Of a stretch of DNA of 64,000 nt, positions 43,555-55,000 are shown piece by piece. Each line of letters begins with the position of its first letter. The stretch's first letter is position 1. This DNA comes from Pseudoclavibacter sp. 13-3. GTDB taxonomy: Bacteria; Actinomycetota; Actinomycetes; Actinomycetales; Microbacteriaceae. The stretch covers positions 186,001 through 250,000 of the forward strand of contig NZ_JAJOZT010000001.1 in the NCBI RefSeq assembly GCF_021168475.1, in the 5' to 3' direction. The translations under genes and the position numbers were made by a program. The notes below the pieces were generated by a model. It ran no database searches. It had not been told where the DNA came from and was given only the letters and a program-made list of their open reading frames with translations.

Positions 43555-45114
43555 ATGACTCAGGCGATCAAGACCACCTCCCCCGCTCCCTCGCCCTTCG
43601 TGAAGCAGGTCGGGCTGCTGATTCGCAGCGCCCGTCAGGGCCGTAATCTCACGCAGGCCGAACTCGCCGAACAGGTCGGCACCAGCCAGTCGGCGATCAA
43701 CCGCATCGAACACGGCAGCCAGAACATCGGCGTCGAGCTGCTCGGGCGCATCAGCGACGCGCTGGGCCGTGAGCTGATCAACCTCGAAGACCGACCCCGT
43801 CACACGCACCTGCGCGTGCACGGCGGCAAGAAGCTGCACGGCGAGATCGACGTCAAGACCAGCAAGAACGGCGCTGTGGCTCTGCTCTGCGCCTCGCTCA
43901 TGAACCGCGGTACCACCCGCCTGCATCGCGTCGCCCGCATCGTCGAGGTCGATCGCATCATCGACGTGCTGCGCAGCCTGGGTGTCAGCGTGACCTGGAC
44001 AGACGACGGCAACGACGTCGAGATCCGAGTTCCGGCCGATCTCGATCTGACGCACATCGACGAGGCTGCGGGCCGACGCACCCGCAGCATCATCATGTTC
44101 CTCGGGCCGCTGCTCGGCAGCCACTCCCGGTTCGAGCTGCCCTACGCCGGCGGCTGCGATCTCGGCGAGCGATCGGTGCAGCCACACCTGATCGCGCTGC
44201 AGGCCTTCGGACTGGGCATCAAGGCCGAAGCCGGCTGGTACCACGCCACGGTCTCGCAGGAGACCCCTCAGGACGTCTCGATCGTGCTCACCGAGCGCGG
44301 CGACACCGTGACCGAGAATGCGATCATGGCCGCCGCCGTGCATGACGGTGTCACCACGATCCGCAATGCCAGCCCGAACTACATGGTGCAGGATCTCTGC
44401 TTCTACCTCGAGCTGCTCGGCATCGAGATCGAGGGCATCGGCACGACCACGCTGCGCATCACCGGCCGCAGCCACATCGACGCCGACGTCGACTACTGGC
44501 CCAGTGAGGATCCGATCGAGGCCATGAGCCTGCTGACCGCCGGCATCGTCACCGGCTCGCAGATCACGGTTCGTCGCGTGCCGATCGAGTTCATGGAGAT
44601 CGAGCTCGCGACGCTGCACGAGATGGGCCTGCAGTACTCGCTCTCGGCCGAGTACGCCGCACACAACGGCCGCACCCGTCTGGTCGACATCACCGTCCTG
44701 CCCTCGACTCTGCGCGCGCCGATCGACAAGATCCACTCCATGCCGTTCCCCGGTCTGAACATCGACAATCTGCCGTTCTTCACGGTCATCGCAGCCTGCG
44801 CCGACGGGCACACGCTGATTCACGACTGGGTGTACGAGGGCCGTGCCATCCATCTGACCGACCTCACCAGGCTGGGCGCCGACGTTCGGCTGCGCGACCC
44901 GCACCGCCTCGACGTCACCGGCCCGACGCACTGGTCCGGCGCTGAGATCAGCTGCCCGCCGGCACTGCGGCCGGCAGTCGTCATTCTGATCGCCATGCTC
45001 GCGGCCAAAGGCGAGAGTGTGCTGCGCGACGTCGACATCATCGCCCGCGGCTACGAGCAGCTGCAAGAGCGCCTCGTCTCGCTCGGCGCCGACATCGAGA
45101 CGTTCTTCGACTGA
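43555..45114 (+). CDS. Fusion of XRE-type HTH domain and MurA-like enolpyruvyl transferase
   Basis: 519 residues. Residues about 15-75 are a Cro/CI helix-turn-helix (GRNLTQAELAEQVGTSQSAI, INRIEHGSQN). Residues 86-519 form a complete EPSP-synthase-fold UDP-GlcNAc 1-carboxyvinyltransferase. By eye-alignment with E. coli MurA, K104-N105 match K22-N23, R177 matches R91, Cys201 in GGCDLGER matches Cys115, R206 matches R120, D404 in FPGLNID matches D305, and R498 in ARGYEQ matches R397. So the enzyme should be active and fosfomycin-sensitive in principle. The HTH and the operator overlapping its promoter suggest control tied to UDP-GlcNAc or PEP. Whether this is the only MurA of the cell cannot be told from the window. 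Confidence 0.85.
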   Translation: MTQAIKTTSPAPSPFVKQVGLLIRSARQGRNLTQAELAEQVGTSQSAINRIEHGSQNIGVELLGRISDALGRELINLEDRPRHTHLRVHGGKKLHGEIDVKTSKNGAVALLCASLMNRGTTRLHRVARIVEVDRIIDVLRSLGVSVTWTDDGNDVEIRVPADLDLTHIDEAAGRRTRSIIMFLGPLLGSHSRFELPYAGGCDLGERSVQPHLIALQAFGLGIKAEAGWYHATVSQETPQDVSIVLTERGDTVTENAIMAAAVHDGVTTIRNASPNYMVQDLCFYLELLGIEIEGIGTTTLRITGRSHIDADVDYWPSEDPIEAMSLLTAGIVTGSQITVRRVPIEFMEIELATLHEMGLQYSLSAEYAAHNGRTRLVDITVLPSTLRAPIDKIHSMPFPGLNIDNLPFFTVIAACADGHTLIHDWVYEGRAIHLTDLTRLGADVRLRDPHRLDVTGPTHWSGAEISCPPALRPAVVILIAMLAAKGESVLRDVDIIARGYEQLQERLVSLGADIETFFD

Positions 45115-45162
45115 TCCCCGTCGGTTCCCCCGCGCCGTTCGCCGCCCGCTGCGGCTGTTCGG

Positions 45163-45957
45163 TCACACGCCGAGCAGCTGCAGCACCAGGCGGACGATCA
45201 GCACGCTGACCACGGCCACCAGCATCCACCGCACGAAACGGGCGCCCAGGCGCATCGTGAGCCGCGCGCCGAGATAGCTGCCGACGAGATTCGCCGCACC
45301 CAGCAGCATCGCCAGCGGCCAGTGCACCGCCTGCAGCGGAATGAAGTAGGCCAGCGCACCCAGGTTGGTGGCCACGTTGACGATCTTGGCTCCGCCAGCG
45401 GCGTGCAGCAGGTCGGCCTGCAGCACCAGTGTGATGCCCAGCACCAGGAACACCCCCGTGCCCGGGCCCAGCAGGCCGTCGTAGAAGCCGACCACGAGGC
45501 CGAGCGCCAGCCCGCGCAGCACCGCGAATGAGACGTCGCCGACGTCGCCCGTGGGCCGACTGCCGAGATCCGGCTTCATCAGCGTGAAGACCAGCACACC
45601 GACCAGCACCACGACGATGATCGGTGTGAAGACACCGGGCGGCAGCAGCGCGGCGAGCACCGCCCCGCCGAACGAGGCCGCAAACGCCGCCACGACGACC
45701 GGGGCGAGCATGCGCCAGTCGAGCCGCACGCGTCGCGCGAAGGTGATCGAGCTCGTGATCGTGCCGCACACTGAGGCAACCTTGTTGGTCGCCAGCGCCT
45801 GCACCGGCTGAAACCCCGGGACGAGCAGCAGAGCCGGCAGCTGGATCAGCCCGCCGCCGCCGACGATCGAGTCGATCAGTCCCGCGACCAGTGAGGCCGC
45901 GGCCAGACTGACCGGCACCCAGACGGGCAGGGCCTCGAGACTCTCGAACATAGTCAT
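45163..45957 (-). CDS. TauE/SafE-family permease (probable sulphite/organosulphonate or anion exporter)
   Basis: 264 residues, eight predicted helices in two repeats: LVAGLIDSIVGGGGLIQLPAL and LVVGFYDGLLGPGTGVFLVL, the typical paired motifs of the family (COG0730). TauE/SafE transporters move sulphite, sulphoacetate or similar anions; no sulphur gene is adjacent, so the substrate stays open. Convergent with the XRE-MurA gene with 48 bases between. Confidence 0.9.
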   Translation of the reverse strand: MTMFESLEALPVWVPVSLAAASLVAGLIDSIVGGGGLIQLPALLLVPGFQPVQALATNKVASVCGTITSSITFARRVRLDWRMLAPVVVAAFAASFGGAVLAALLPPGVFTPIIVVVLVGVLVFTLMKPDLGSRPTGDVGDVSFAVLRGLALGLVVGFYDGLLGPGTGVFLVLGITLVLQADLLHAAGGAKIVNVATNLGALAYFIPLQAVHWPLAMLLGAANLVGSYLGARLTMRLGARFVRWMLVAVVSVLIVRLVLQLLGV

Positions 45958-46105
45958 TCAGCCTACCGCGCGCGGAGGCACCAGCCTCTGCAGCGAGCCG
46001 CGCCAGCGAGGCTGTCAATTCATTGTGAGCCGACCATGAGATCCGGCTCGGCTGACGATGACGACAGCGGCTGACCGTAGACTGTCGGAGTACGAGAGGC
46101 TGTGC

Positions 46106-46825
46106 ATGACTGAGATGTTCGACGCTATCGACGCCACCCTGCTCACCATGTCGGCCAGCCCGTGGGTGCTCGTCATTCTCTTTCTCTTCATCGCAATCGA
46201 CGCGTTCTTTCCACCGGTGCCCAGCGAGACGCTGGTCGTCGCCCTGGCCGCGCTGGCCGTCGCACAGGGCGAGCCGCAACTGTGGCTGCTGCTGATCGTC
46301 TCAGCCGTCGCCGCAGCCGCCGGCGACAACGTCGCATTCTGGTTCGGCTCCCGGCTGCACCTCGATCAGCGCGTCTGGGCTGCCCGGCCGCGCATGCAGC
46401 GACTGATCCAGACCGCGCGGCACACCCTGCATCGCCGCCCCGCCATGCTCCTCCTCACAGCCCGATACATCCCCGTCGGCCGCGTCGTCGTCAACATGAC
46501 CGCGGGGGCCACTGGTTTTCCCTGGCGCCGATTCCTGCCGCTCAGCCTGCTCGCCGGGGCCAGCTGGTCGGTCTACTCTGTGCTCATCGGCCTGCTCGCC
46601 GGTGCATGGGCGAAGCAGTCGCCGTTTCTCGCCGCCGTGCTCGCGATCGCGATCGCGCTCTCACTCGGTGTGATCATCGACTGGTCGGTGAAACGCTGGC
46701 AGCGGCATCGCCGCCGCGTGCTGCGTGCCCGCGTTCGCGAGGATGCTGTGTGCGAACGAGCGAATGCGGTGCGATCGACAGCGACCGCACCTGCAACGAG
46801 CCACGAGAGCAGCCTGCATGACTGA
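46106..46825 (+). CDS. DedA/VTT-family membrane protein
   Basis: 239 residues from ATG 46106 (GAGAGG six bases upstream). The family block FFPPVPSETLVVALAALA, a GDNVAFWFGS glycine motif and ARYIPVGRVVVNMTAG are clear. DedA proteins act as lipid or undecaprenyl-phosphate flippases. The last 35 residues after the final helix are Arg-rich and Ser/Ala-rich. TAGACT at 46078-46083 is a possible -10 with a short leader. Its 3' end overlaps the SGNH gene by 8 nt. Confidence 0.9.
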   Translation: MTEMFDAIDATLLTMSASPWVLVILFLFIAIDAFFPPVPSETLVVALAALAVAQGEPQLWLLLIVSAVAAAAGDNVAFWFGSRLHLDQRVWAARPRMQRLIQTARHTLHRRPAMLLLTARYIPVGRVVVNMTAGATGFPWRRFLPLSLLAGASWSVYSVLIGLLAGAWAKQSPFLAAVLAIAIALSLGVIIDWSVKRWQRHRRRVLRARVREDAVCERANAVRSTATAPATSHESSLHD

Positions 46826-47603
46826 CACGCCCACGCCAGAGCTCTTTCACCGGCTGGTCGCCATCGGCGACAGCTTCACCGAAGGCGTCGGCGACGAAGA
46901 CCCACAGGCTCCGGGCGGCGTGCGCGGATGGGCTGACCGGGTCGCCGAGGTGCTGTCCCGACAGCATCCTGCCTTCGAGTATGCCAACCTCGCGGTGCGC
47001 GGCAAGCTCATTCAGCCGATCGTTCGCGAACAGGTCGACCGAGCCATCGCGATGCGCCCCGACCTCATCACCTTCTGCGCAGGCGGCAACGACATCCTGC
47101 GCCCGGGCAGCGACCCCGACCGAGTGGCAGCCGTCTTCGATCGCGCACTGGCACGGCTGACCGCCACGGGTGCGACCGTCGTGATCTTCACCGGCCCCGA
47201 CCTGCGCACCATGCCCGCCTTCGCCCTCATTCGCGGCAAAGTCGCCATCTACAACGAGAACATGCGTGCCAGCGCCGAACGACGCGGGGCGCTGGTCGTG
47301 GATCAATGGGGCCTGCGCGCGCTCCATGACGCCAGCCGGTGGTCGCAGGATCGTCTGCATCTGTCTCCTGTGGGCCACCATCTGATGGCCATCCGCGTGC
47401 TCGAGACGCTCGGCCTCGACCACGATCTCAGCCCAGAGCACGTGGCCGGGCCGCCCGTCGGCCGCTGGCACGTGACGCAGGAAGACGTCCACTGGGCCAG
47501 GCAGTTTCTCTGGCCCTGGGTCATGCGTCGCATGACCGGACGATCCTCGGCAGACGGTCGACACGCCAAGCTCGACCACCCGGTGCACCCCAGTCCGTCT
47601 TAA
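46818..47603 (+). CDS. SGNH/GDSL-family hydrolase
   Basis: 261 residues with block I GDSFTEGVGDED (Ser nucleophile), block III GGNDIL and block V DRLHLSPVGHHLMA (Asp-His). No signal peptide is visible, so a cytoplasmic esterase or lipase is likely. The ATG at 46818 lies inside the DedA gene's last codons, indicating coupling. Substrate unknown. Convergent with the metallopeptidase gene, 11 bases apart. Confidence 0.92.
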   Translation: MTDTPTPELFHRLVAIGDSFTEGVGDEDPQAPGGVRGWADRVAEVLSRQHPAFEYANLAVRGKLIQPIVREQVDRAIAMRPDLITFCAGGNDILRPGSDPDRVAAVFDRALARLTATGATVVIFTGPDLRTMPAFALIRGKVAIYNENMRASAERRGALVVDQWGLRALHDASRWSQDRLHLSPVGHHLMAIRVLETLGLDHDLSPEHVAGPPVGRWHVTQEDVHWARQFLWPWVMRRMTGRSSADGRHAKLDHPVHPSPS

Positions 47604-47614
47604 GCCGGATCTGA

Positions 47615-48313
47615 TCAGTTCTGATCGGGTTGCGCCAGGTCGTGGTTCGCACTTCGGCTGATGCGGCCGACCTCGGCATCACGGCCGCCGACGGCGAGCA
47701 TGTCGGCACGGGGATGCCCGAGTGCGGCCCGCAGCCGACGCCACGAGGGCAGCGCAGCGCTCATCATCGACTGGAACTCCACACCGTGGTTGTGCACTCG
47801 CAGGTGCACGAGTTCGTGCACCACGACGTATTCGATATAGGCCTCGTCGTATCGGGCCAGCTCGAGACTGAGACGAATGCGCCGCGTGGCAGGCGTGCAG
47901 CTTCCCCAGCGTGTACGCATCTGACGTGCCGTCCATGTCGGCTGCGGCAGATCGAGGCGCTGAGTCCACGTGCCGATCAGCCCTGGCACGAGTGCCGCCA
48001 GTCGGGTCTTCGCCCAGGCGGCCTGCTCGGCAGACCATTCGAGTCGAGGAACCTCGAGATCTCGGCGCCGCTCTTCGGTCAGGCATCGGTCGACCCAGCC
48101 GCGGTTGTCTCGGATGAAGCGCCGCAGCTCGGACTCTCGCATGCGCGCCGGAGCCGTCACCACGACCGAGCTCAGGGCACCCAGCTCGCTCTTCGGCGCG
48201 CCGCCCACACGCCCGACTCTGAGGCTCACCCGGCGCACCGGCCGGCGGCGCAGCACGCAGAGCAGGTCGTCGACCTGCAGCAGCTCGTCGACTGCGCCAC
48301 GCGATGCCGCCAT
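47615..48313 (-). CDS. YgjP-like metallopeptidase-domain protein (DUF45)
   Basis: 232 residues; zinc motif HELVHLRVHNHGVEF near 165-180, preceded by the conserved RWGSCTPATRRIRLSLEL. The family is often encoded near restriction or DNA-handling genes elsewhere, but here is flanked by housekeeping genes. A TAGAGT -10 (48353-48358, minus strand) lies about 40 bases before the ATG. Confidence 0.9.
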   Translation of the reverse strand: MAASRGAVDELLQVDDLLCVLRRRPVRRVSLRVGRVGGAPKSELGALSSVVVTAPARMRESELRRFIRDNRGWVDRCLTEERRRDLEVPRLEWSAEQAAWAKTRLAALVPGLIGTWTQRLDLPQPTWTARQMRTRWGSCTPATRRIRLSLELARYDEAYIEYVVVHELVHLRVHNHGVEFQSMMSAALPSWRRLRAALGHPRADMLAVGGRDAEVGRISRSANHDLAQPDQN

Positions 48314-48425
48314 GATGCCCTCTGCTCTCGTTCATCGAATTCCGTCGCGCTGACTCTACCCCGACCCGACGACACCGAACCCGCGAGACACCGTGTGCCC
48401 CAAGGTGAGCCGTCGTGGCTGGGTC

Positions 48426-48431
48426 TACACT
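48426..48431 (+). promoter_or_regulatory. -10 box of the MFS gene (leaderless)
   Basis: TACACT, six bases before ATG 48438; no Shine-Dalgarno in between. Confidence 0.6.
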
Positions 48432-48437
48432 GGCCGG

Positions 48438-49697
48438 ATGAATCAGCTGCGTCGGTATGCGGTGCCGATCTTTCTTCCGGCTCTGCTCTTCGCGACCGCT
48501 GAGGCCTGTCTGGTGCCGGTGCTGCCTGCCAGGGCAGTCGAGCTGGGCGCTGACACCGCACTCGCCGGGCTCATCGCCGGCATGCTCATGATCGGCCAGG
48601 TGCTCGGCGACCTGCCGAGCAGCTGGCTGGTCGCCCGGCTCGGAGAACAGCGCACGATGATCGTCGCAGCAGCCCTCGGCGCCGTCGGTGCCGCGGTCGC
48701 CGTGATCGGCTCGTCGGTGACCGTGCTGCTGATCGGCACGCTTCTGGTGGGCATGGCCGCTGCCGCCTTCAACCTGGCTCGGCACGCGCTGCTCACCGAA
48801 CTCGTGCCCGTCTCGCATCGAGCCCGCGCAATGTCGGTGCTCGGCGGCACCGTCCGCGGCGGACTGTTTCTCGGCCCCATGCTCGTCGCCCCGCTTGTCG
48901 CGTGGCTGGGCAGCACCTCCGCGTTCCTGGCCAGCATCGTGCTCAGCATCCTGGTGGCCGTCCTGCTGCTCGTGATGCCAGATCCCGAGGTGCTGCTGCG
49001 AGCCGGGCTCGACGCTGAGACCACCGGCTCCGGCTTGACCAGCGCAGATCGGCCAGACACGGCCCACACCTGTGACGCCATGACATCCGCCCCGTCGCTC
49101 TGGCAGACCCTCGTCGACTCTCGGCACGTGCTCGCGACCATGGGTCTCGGCATTGCGTCCGTGCAGCTGCTGCGAGCCAGCCGCCAGGTCATTCTGCCGC
49201 TCTGGGGCACCCACATCGGGGCCGATCCAGAGACGATCGCCCTGATCATGGGCGTCGCGGGCGCCGTCGACCTGGCGCTCTTCTATGTGTCAGGCCAGCT
49301 CATGGATCGCTTCGGGCGGCTCTGGGTGGTGCTGCCCACGCTGCTCGGGCTGGCCTTGACGCATCTGGCGCTGCTGCCGGTGCACGGCCCGTGGGGGCTG
49401 ATGGTGACGGCGACCCTGATGTCGCTGGCCAACGGCCTCGGCTCTGGGATCATCATGACGATGGGCGCCGATCTGGCCCCGGAGCACCACCCGGCAGCGT
49501 TCCTGGGCGCCTGGCGCCTGGTCGCCGATGCCGGCAGCGCGAGTTCGCCCCTGATTCTCGCCGGGCTCACCGCCGCCGCAGGCATCGCTGCCTCTGCCGC
49601 GGTTATGGCCGGTCTCGGCATCGTCGGCGCTTGGATGCTGTGGCACTTCACGCCGAAGTTCCTGCCTCCAGAGCTCTCTGGCCGGGGCAGGGTCTGA
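48438..49697 (+). CDS. Major facilitator superfamily transporter (drug/metabolite efflux type)
   Basis: 419 residues, about 12 helices. After helix 2 comes the MFS motif-A-like region DLPSSWLVARLGEQRTM, and helix 5 has a motif-C-like GTVRGGLFLGPML. A 45-residue hydrophilic central loop divides two halves. This looks like an exporter, but the substrate cannot be inferred. ATG at 48438 was preferred over an upstream frame start at 48393 because of the -10 spacing. Confidence 0.88.
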   Translation: MNQLRRYAVPIFLPALLFATAEACLVPVLPARAVELGADTALAGLIAGMLMIGQVLGDLPSSWLVARLGEQRTMIVAAALGAVGAAVAVIGSSVTVLLIGTLLVGMAAAAFNLARHALLTELVPVSHRARAMSVLGGTVRGGLFLGPMLVAPLVAWLGSTSAFLASIVLSILVAVLLLVMPDPEVLLRAGLDAETTGSGLTSADRPDTAHTCDAMTSAPSLWQTLVDSRHVLATMGLGIASVQLLRASRQVILPLWGTHIGADPETIALIMGVAGAVDLALFYVSGQLMDRFGRLWVVLPTLLGLALTHLALLPVHGPWGLMVTATLMSLANGLGSGIIMTMGADLAPEHHPAAFLGAWRLVADAGSASSPLILAGLTAAAGIAASAAVMAGLGIVGAWMLWHFTPKFLPPELSGRGRV

Positions 49698-49796
49698 GCG
49701 CAGACGAATCGCGAGGCATCGCGCGGCCCGACCCTTCGACACCCCGATGAGCGTCTAGCATGAAGTCGCCCCTTTCAGACGGATGAGAGACCGAAC

Positions 49797-50510
49797 ATGT
49801 CAGACTCCCCCACGCCCACCCGGCAGTCGCCGTCAGACGAAGCGCCTGCACTGCGCGTCGAGGCCTGGGTCGACCTCGTCTGCCCCTGGAGCTACATCGG
49901 GCTGAGCAACCTGCTCGCCGCCGTGCAGCGCTTCAGCGACGAGCGACCAGAGAGCCACGTGCTGCTCGGCCTGCGCAGCTACGAGCTCAATCCGAATGCC
50001 GATGACGACGACACCCGAACCGAGGCGCAGCATCTCGCCGACGTCAAGGGCATCACGGTAGAGCACGCCGCGACCGAGCTCGATCGGGTCGCCGCGGTCG
50101 CCGCTGACGCCGGTCTCGACTTCCGCTTCGACCGTCTGCAGCAGTCGAACACCGGGCTCGCTCACGAGCTGCTGCACGCGGCCCGCGTCGATCATCGGGA
50201 ACGCGAGATAGCACTCGCGCTCTTTCACGCGCATTTCAGCGCGGGGCGTCACATCGGGCGTCTCGAGACGCTCGAACAGATCGCCGGCGAGCAGGGTCTC
50301 GACGTCGCATCGATCAGCCGGGAGCTGACCACCCGCTCGCACACCGGAGAGGTGCAGGCCGACGAACGCCGGGCCGCTGAACTCGGCATCTCGTCAGTGC
50401 CGTTCTTCTTGTGCAACGACCGCTACGGCGTCTCTGGCGCGCAGCCGGTCGAGGCGCTGCTCGAGGTGCTGCACGAAGTGCAGACGCGGGTCGCCGCCGA
50501 CGCCAACTGA
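49797..50510 (+). CDS. DsbA-family oxidoreductase (FrnE-like) with CPWS active site
   Basis: 237-residue thioredoxin-fold protein with a helical insertion: VDLVCPWSYIGLSNL at the active site, YELNPNADDDD after it, and the cis-Pro loop ISSVPFFLCNDRYGVSGAQP. FrnE relatives usually have CPWC; here the second Cys is Ser, so a dithiol redox role is doubtful and isomerase or glutathione-type chemistry may apply. No signal peptide, so cytoplasmic. TAGCAT around 49756 may be its -10. Confidence 0.9.
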   Translation: MSDSPTPTRQSPSDEAPALRVEAWVDLVCPWSYIGLSNLLAAVQRFSDERPESHVLLGLRSYELNPNADDDDTRTEAQHLADVKGITVEHAATELDRVAAVAADAGLDFRFDRLQQSNTGLAHELLHAARVDHREREIALALFHAHFSAGRHIGRLETLEQIAGEQGLDVASISRELTTRSHTGEVQADERRAAELGISSVPFFLCNDRYGVSGAQPVEALLEVLHEVQTRVAADAN

Positions 50511-50532
50511 TCCGCAGCGTTCCGGTCAAGCG

Positions 50533-50538
50533 TATACT
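50533..50538 (+). promoter_or_regulatory. -10 box of the thiD transcript
   Basis: TATACT, 11 bases before the TPP riboswitch; no clear -35. Confidence 0.55.
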
Positions 50539-50548
50539 CTGGGCGTGT

Positions 50549-50624
50549 GACACGGGGTGCCCTCGACCGAGGGCTGAGAAGAGACCCGTCGAACCTGCTC
50601 TCGTCAGCACGAGCGAAGGGATCG
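50549..50624 (+). ncRNA. TPP riboswitch upstream of thiD
   Basis: THI-box elements in order: ACACGGGGTGCCC, GGGCTGAGAAGAGACCC, GAACCTGCTC and GAGCGAAGGGATCGT. The AAGGGA at the 3' end is also the ribosome-binding site of thiD. Confidence 0.95.
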
Positions 50625-50628
50625 TCAG

Positions 50629-51492
50629 ATGACCGTCAACCACGCCGCAGCACGCCTCGAGCACGCGGGTGTGCCTCGCGTTCTCAGCATCGCCGGCACC
50701 GACCCCACCGGTGGCGCCGGTGTGCAGGCCGATCTGAAATCGATCTCGGCGATGGGCGGCTATGCCATGGCGGTCGTCACCGCGCTCGTCGCGCAGAACA
50801 CGCGGAGAGTGCGCTCGGTGCACCTTCCGCCGGTCTCGTTTCTGCGCGAGCAGCTCGATGCGGTGTCTGACGACGTGCAGATCGACGGTGTGAAGATCGG
50901 CATGCTCGCCGACGCCGCCACTGTCGCGACCGTCAGGGCCTGGCTCGACGAGGTGCGCCCGCCGATCGTGGTGCTCGATCCGGTGATGGTCGCGACCAGC
51001 GGCGACCGCCTGCTCGCCGAGGATGCCGAGGAGGCTGTGCGCGATCTCTGCCACAGCGCCGACCTGATCACCCCCAACGTGCCCGAGCTCGCGGTGCTCG
51101 CAGACGAGCCCGAGGCCCAGACCTGGGCGGATGCTGTGGCGCAGGCCCGTCTGGTGAGCGCCCGCTGCGAGACCGTCGTGCTCGTCAAAGGCGGTCACCT
51201 CGTCGGCGATCGGGTGCACGACGCGCTCGTCGACGCCCGTTCCAGCGCCGCGGCGTCACCTGTGCCCGGGGGCATCTTCGAGGCCGATGCGCCACGCGTC
51301 GACACGACCTGCACGCACGGCACCGGCTGCACGCTCTCGTCGGCGATGGCGACTCGCCTCGCGGCAGGCGATGACTGGCCCACGGCGCTGACCACGGTCA
51401 AGGGCTGGCTCACCCGTGCGCTGCGGGGCGCCGACGCGCTGCACGTCGGTCAGGGGCATGGCCCGGTCGATCACTTCGTCGATCTGCGCTGA
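50629..51492 (+). CDS. thiD: Hydroxymethylpyrimidine/phosphomethylpyrimidine kinase
   Basis: Phosphorylates HMP twice in thiamine synthesis. 287 residues of the ribokinase fold: SIAGTDPTGGAGVQADLK, MGGYAMAVVTALVAQNT, LDPVMVATSGDRLL and the C-terminal THGTGCTLSSAMA anion-hole motif. Not fused to thiE. Controlled by its own TPP riboswitch. It stands convergent to the thiO operon, 15 bases from moeZ. Confidence 0.96.
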   Translation: MTVNHAAARLEHAGVPRVLSIAGTDPTGGAGVQADLKSISAMGGYAMAVVTALVAQNTRRVRSVHLPPVSFLREQLDAVSDDVQIDGVKIGMLADAATVATVRAWLDEVRPPIVVLDPVMVATSGDRLLAEDAEEAVRDLCHSADLITPNVPELAVLADEPEAQTWADAVAQARLVSARCETVVLVKGGHLVGDRVHDALVDARSSAAASPVPGGIFEADAPRVDTTCTHGTGCTLSSAMATRLAAGDDWPTALTTVKGWLTRALRGADALHVGQGHGPVDHFVDLR

Positions 51493-51507
51493 GGCCCCTG
51501 CCGCGGC

Positions 51508-53714
<2,207 letters not shown>

Positions 53715-53718
<4 letters not shown>

Positions 53719-54992
53719 GCGGATGCTCCCGTCGAGATCTCTGGTCGGTCGCCCGACGAGAAGCGCCAGGGATCGAATGCCTGCCAGTCGGAGGGTGCGG
53801 TCGTGCCGTCGACGAGATCGGCGATCACGACGGCGTTCTGCGCGCTGAGCAGGATGCCGTGGCGATGAGTGCCGGTGTTGGCGAGCAGACCGGCGGCGAC
53901 CCGGCCGAGCAGAGGCGCGTTGTCGGGAGTGCCCGGCCGGGCACGGGCGGTGGCCTCGATGAGTTCGAGATCGTCGACTGCCGGCAGCAGCTCGTGGGCG
54001 TCGCGCAGCAGCTGCAGCACACTGCCGGCGAGCACGGCATCGCGGGCGTCTTCGCGCTCAGTCGCCCCGATCACGATCGTGCCGTCTTCGCGCGGCACGA
54101 TGTAGACGCTTCGGCCGTGGACGAGACCGCGGATCGTGTGAGTCGTGAGCGGTCGCAGCCGTTCCGGCGTGCGCAGCCGCAGCACGTCGCCGTGCACCGG
54201 ACGGATCGGCCAGACCAGACCCCTCGGCAGCCCGTCGAGCGCCGGGCTGGCCAGCCCGTTGGCCACCACGACTTCGTCTGCCTCGATCGTCTGCTGAGCA
54301 GCGGCGGTCGGGTCTGGGTTCGCCGGCGGCACGTCGGCCACGACCTCGTTCGACGGCCAGGCGAGCTCTTCGTCGAACCGGTGCGTGACCGGCCCCTCGC
54401 GACGCTCGCTGGGCTGCAGGCGAACGCCGACCACCCGGTCGTCGCGCCAGACCAGCTCCACGGCACGTTCTGGCACCACGTGCACGTCGTCGCACACTTC
54501 GAGGGCCGACATGTAGGCCCCGGCGAGGCGACGCGGGGTGATCTGATGATCGTCGCGGGCCAGGAATGCGCCGCTGATGCCCGGGCCGAGCATCGGCTCG
54601 AGAGCTCGTGCCTCTCGCGAGGTCAGGTCTTGCACGTCGAGTCCCAGCTCGAGCTGTTGGGCGCGCAGGCTCCGCAGCAGCGCACGGTCGGCCGCATCGG
54701 CCGTGGCGACGATGGTCGGCGTCGACCGGTAGCCGGTGCCGACAACGGTCGCCTGCTGGAGCTCGGCGACGATCTGCGGGTAGAGCCGGGCGGCGGGCAC
54801 GGAGAGCGCGAGCAGACTCTCTTCTTCGAAGGCGTACTCGCTGACCGCGGCGAGCATTCCGGCCGCCGCATGGCTCGCACCTGAGGCCGGAGCCGGATCG
54901 ACGATCGTCACCGCGTGACCGCGCTGATGCAGCCGCCAGGCGGTGGCCAGGCCGACGACGCCGGCACCGATGACGATGACATGCTTGTTCAT
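53715..54992 (-). CDS. thiO: Glycine oxidase ThiO
   Basis: FAD enzyme that oxidises glycine to iminoglycine for the thiazole ring. 425 residues: N-terminal FAD motif [33 protein letters not shown], and C-terminal [15 protein letters not shown] segment around 190-235 is hydrophilic and may be an insertion. First gene of thiO-S-G-moeZ, directly under a TPP riboswitch. Confidence 0.95.
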
Positions 54993-55000
54993 TCTGCTCG

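Noticed and set aside
43423-45066. Minus-strand frame continuing upstream of the 136-residue membrane protein
   Set aside because: It is antisense to the XRE-MurA gene; the real start is ATG 43422 with GAAGGAG.
47615-48313. YgjP-like metallopeptidase as part of a restriction or toxin system
   Set aside because: Neighbours are an SGNH hydrolase and an MFS transporter; nothing supports a defence role.
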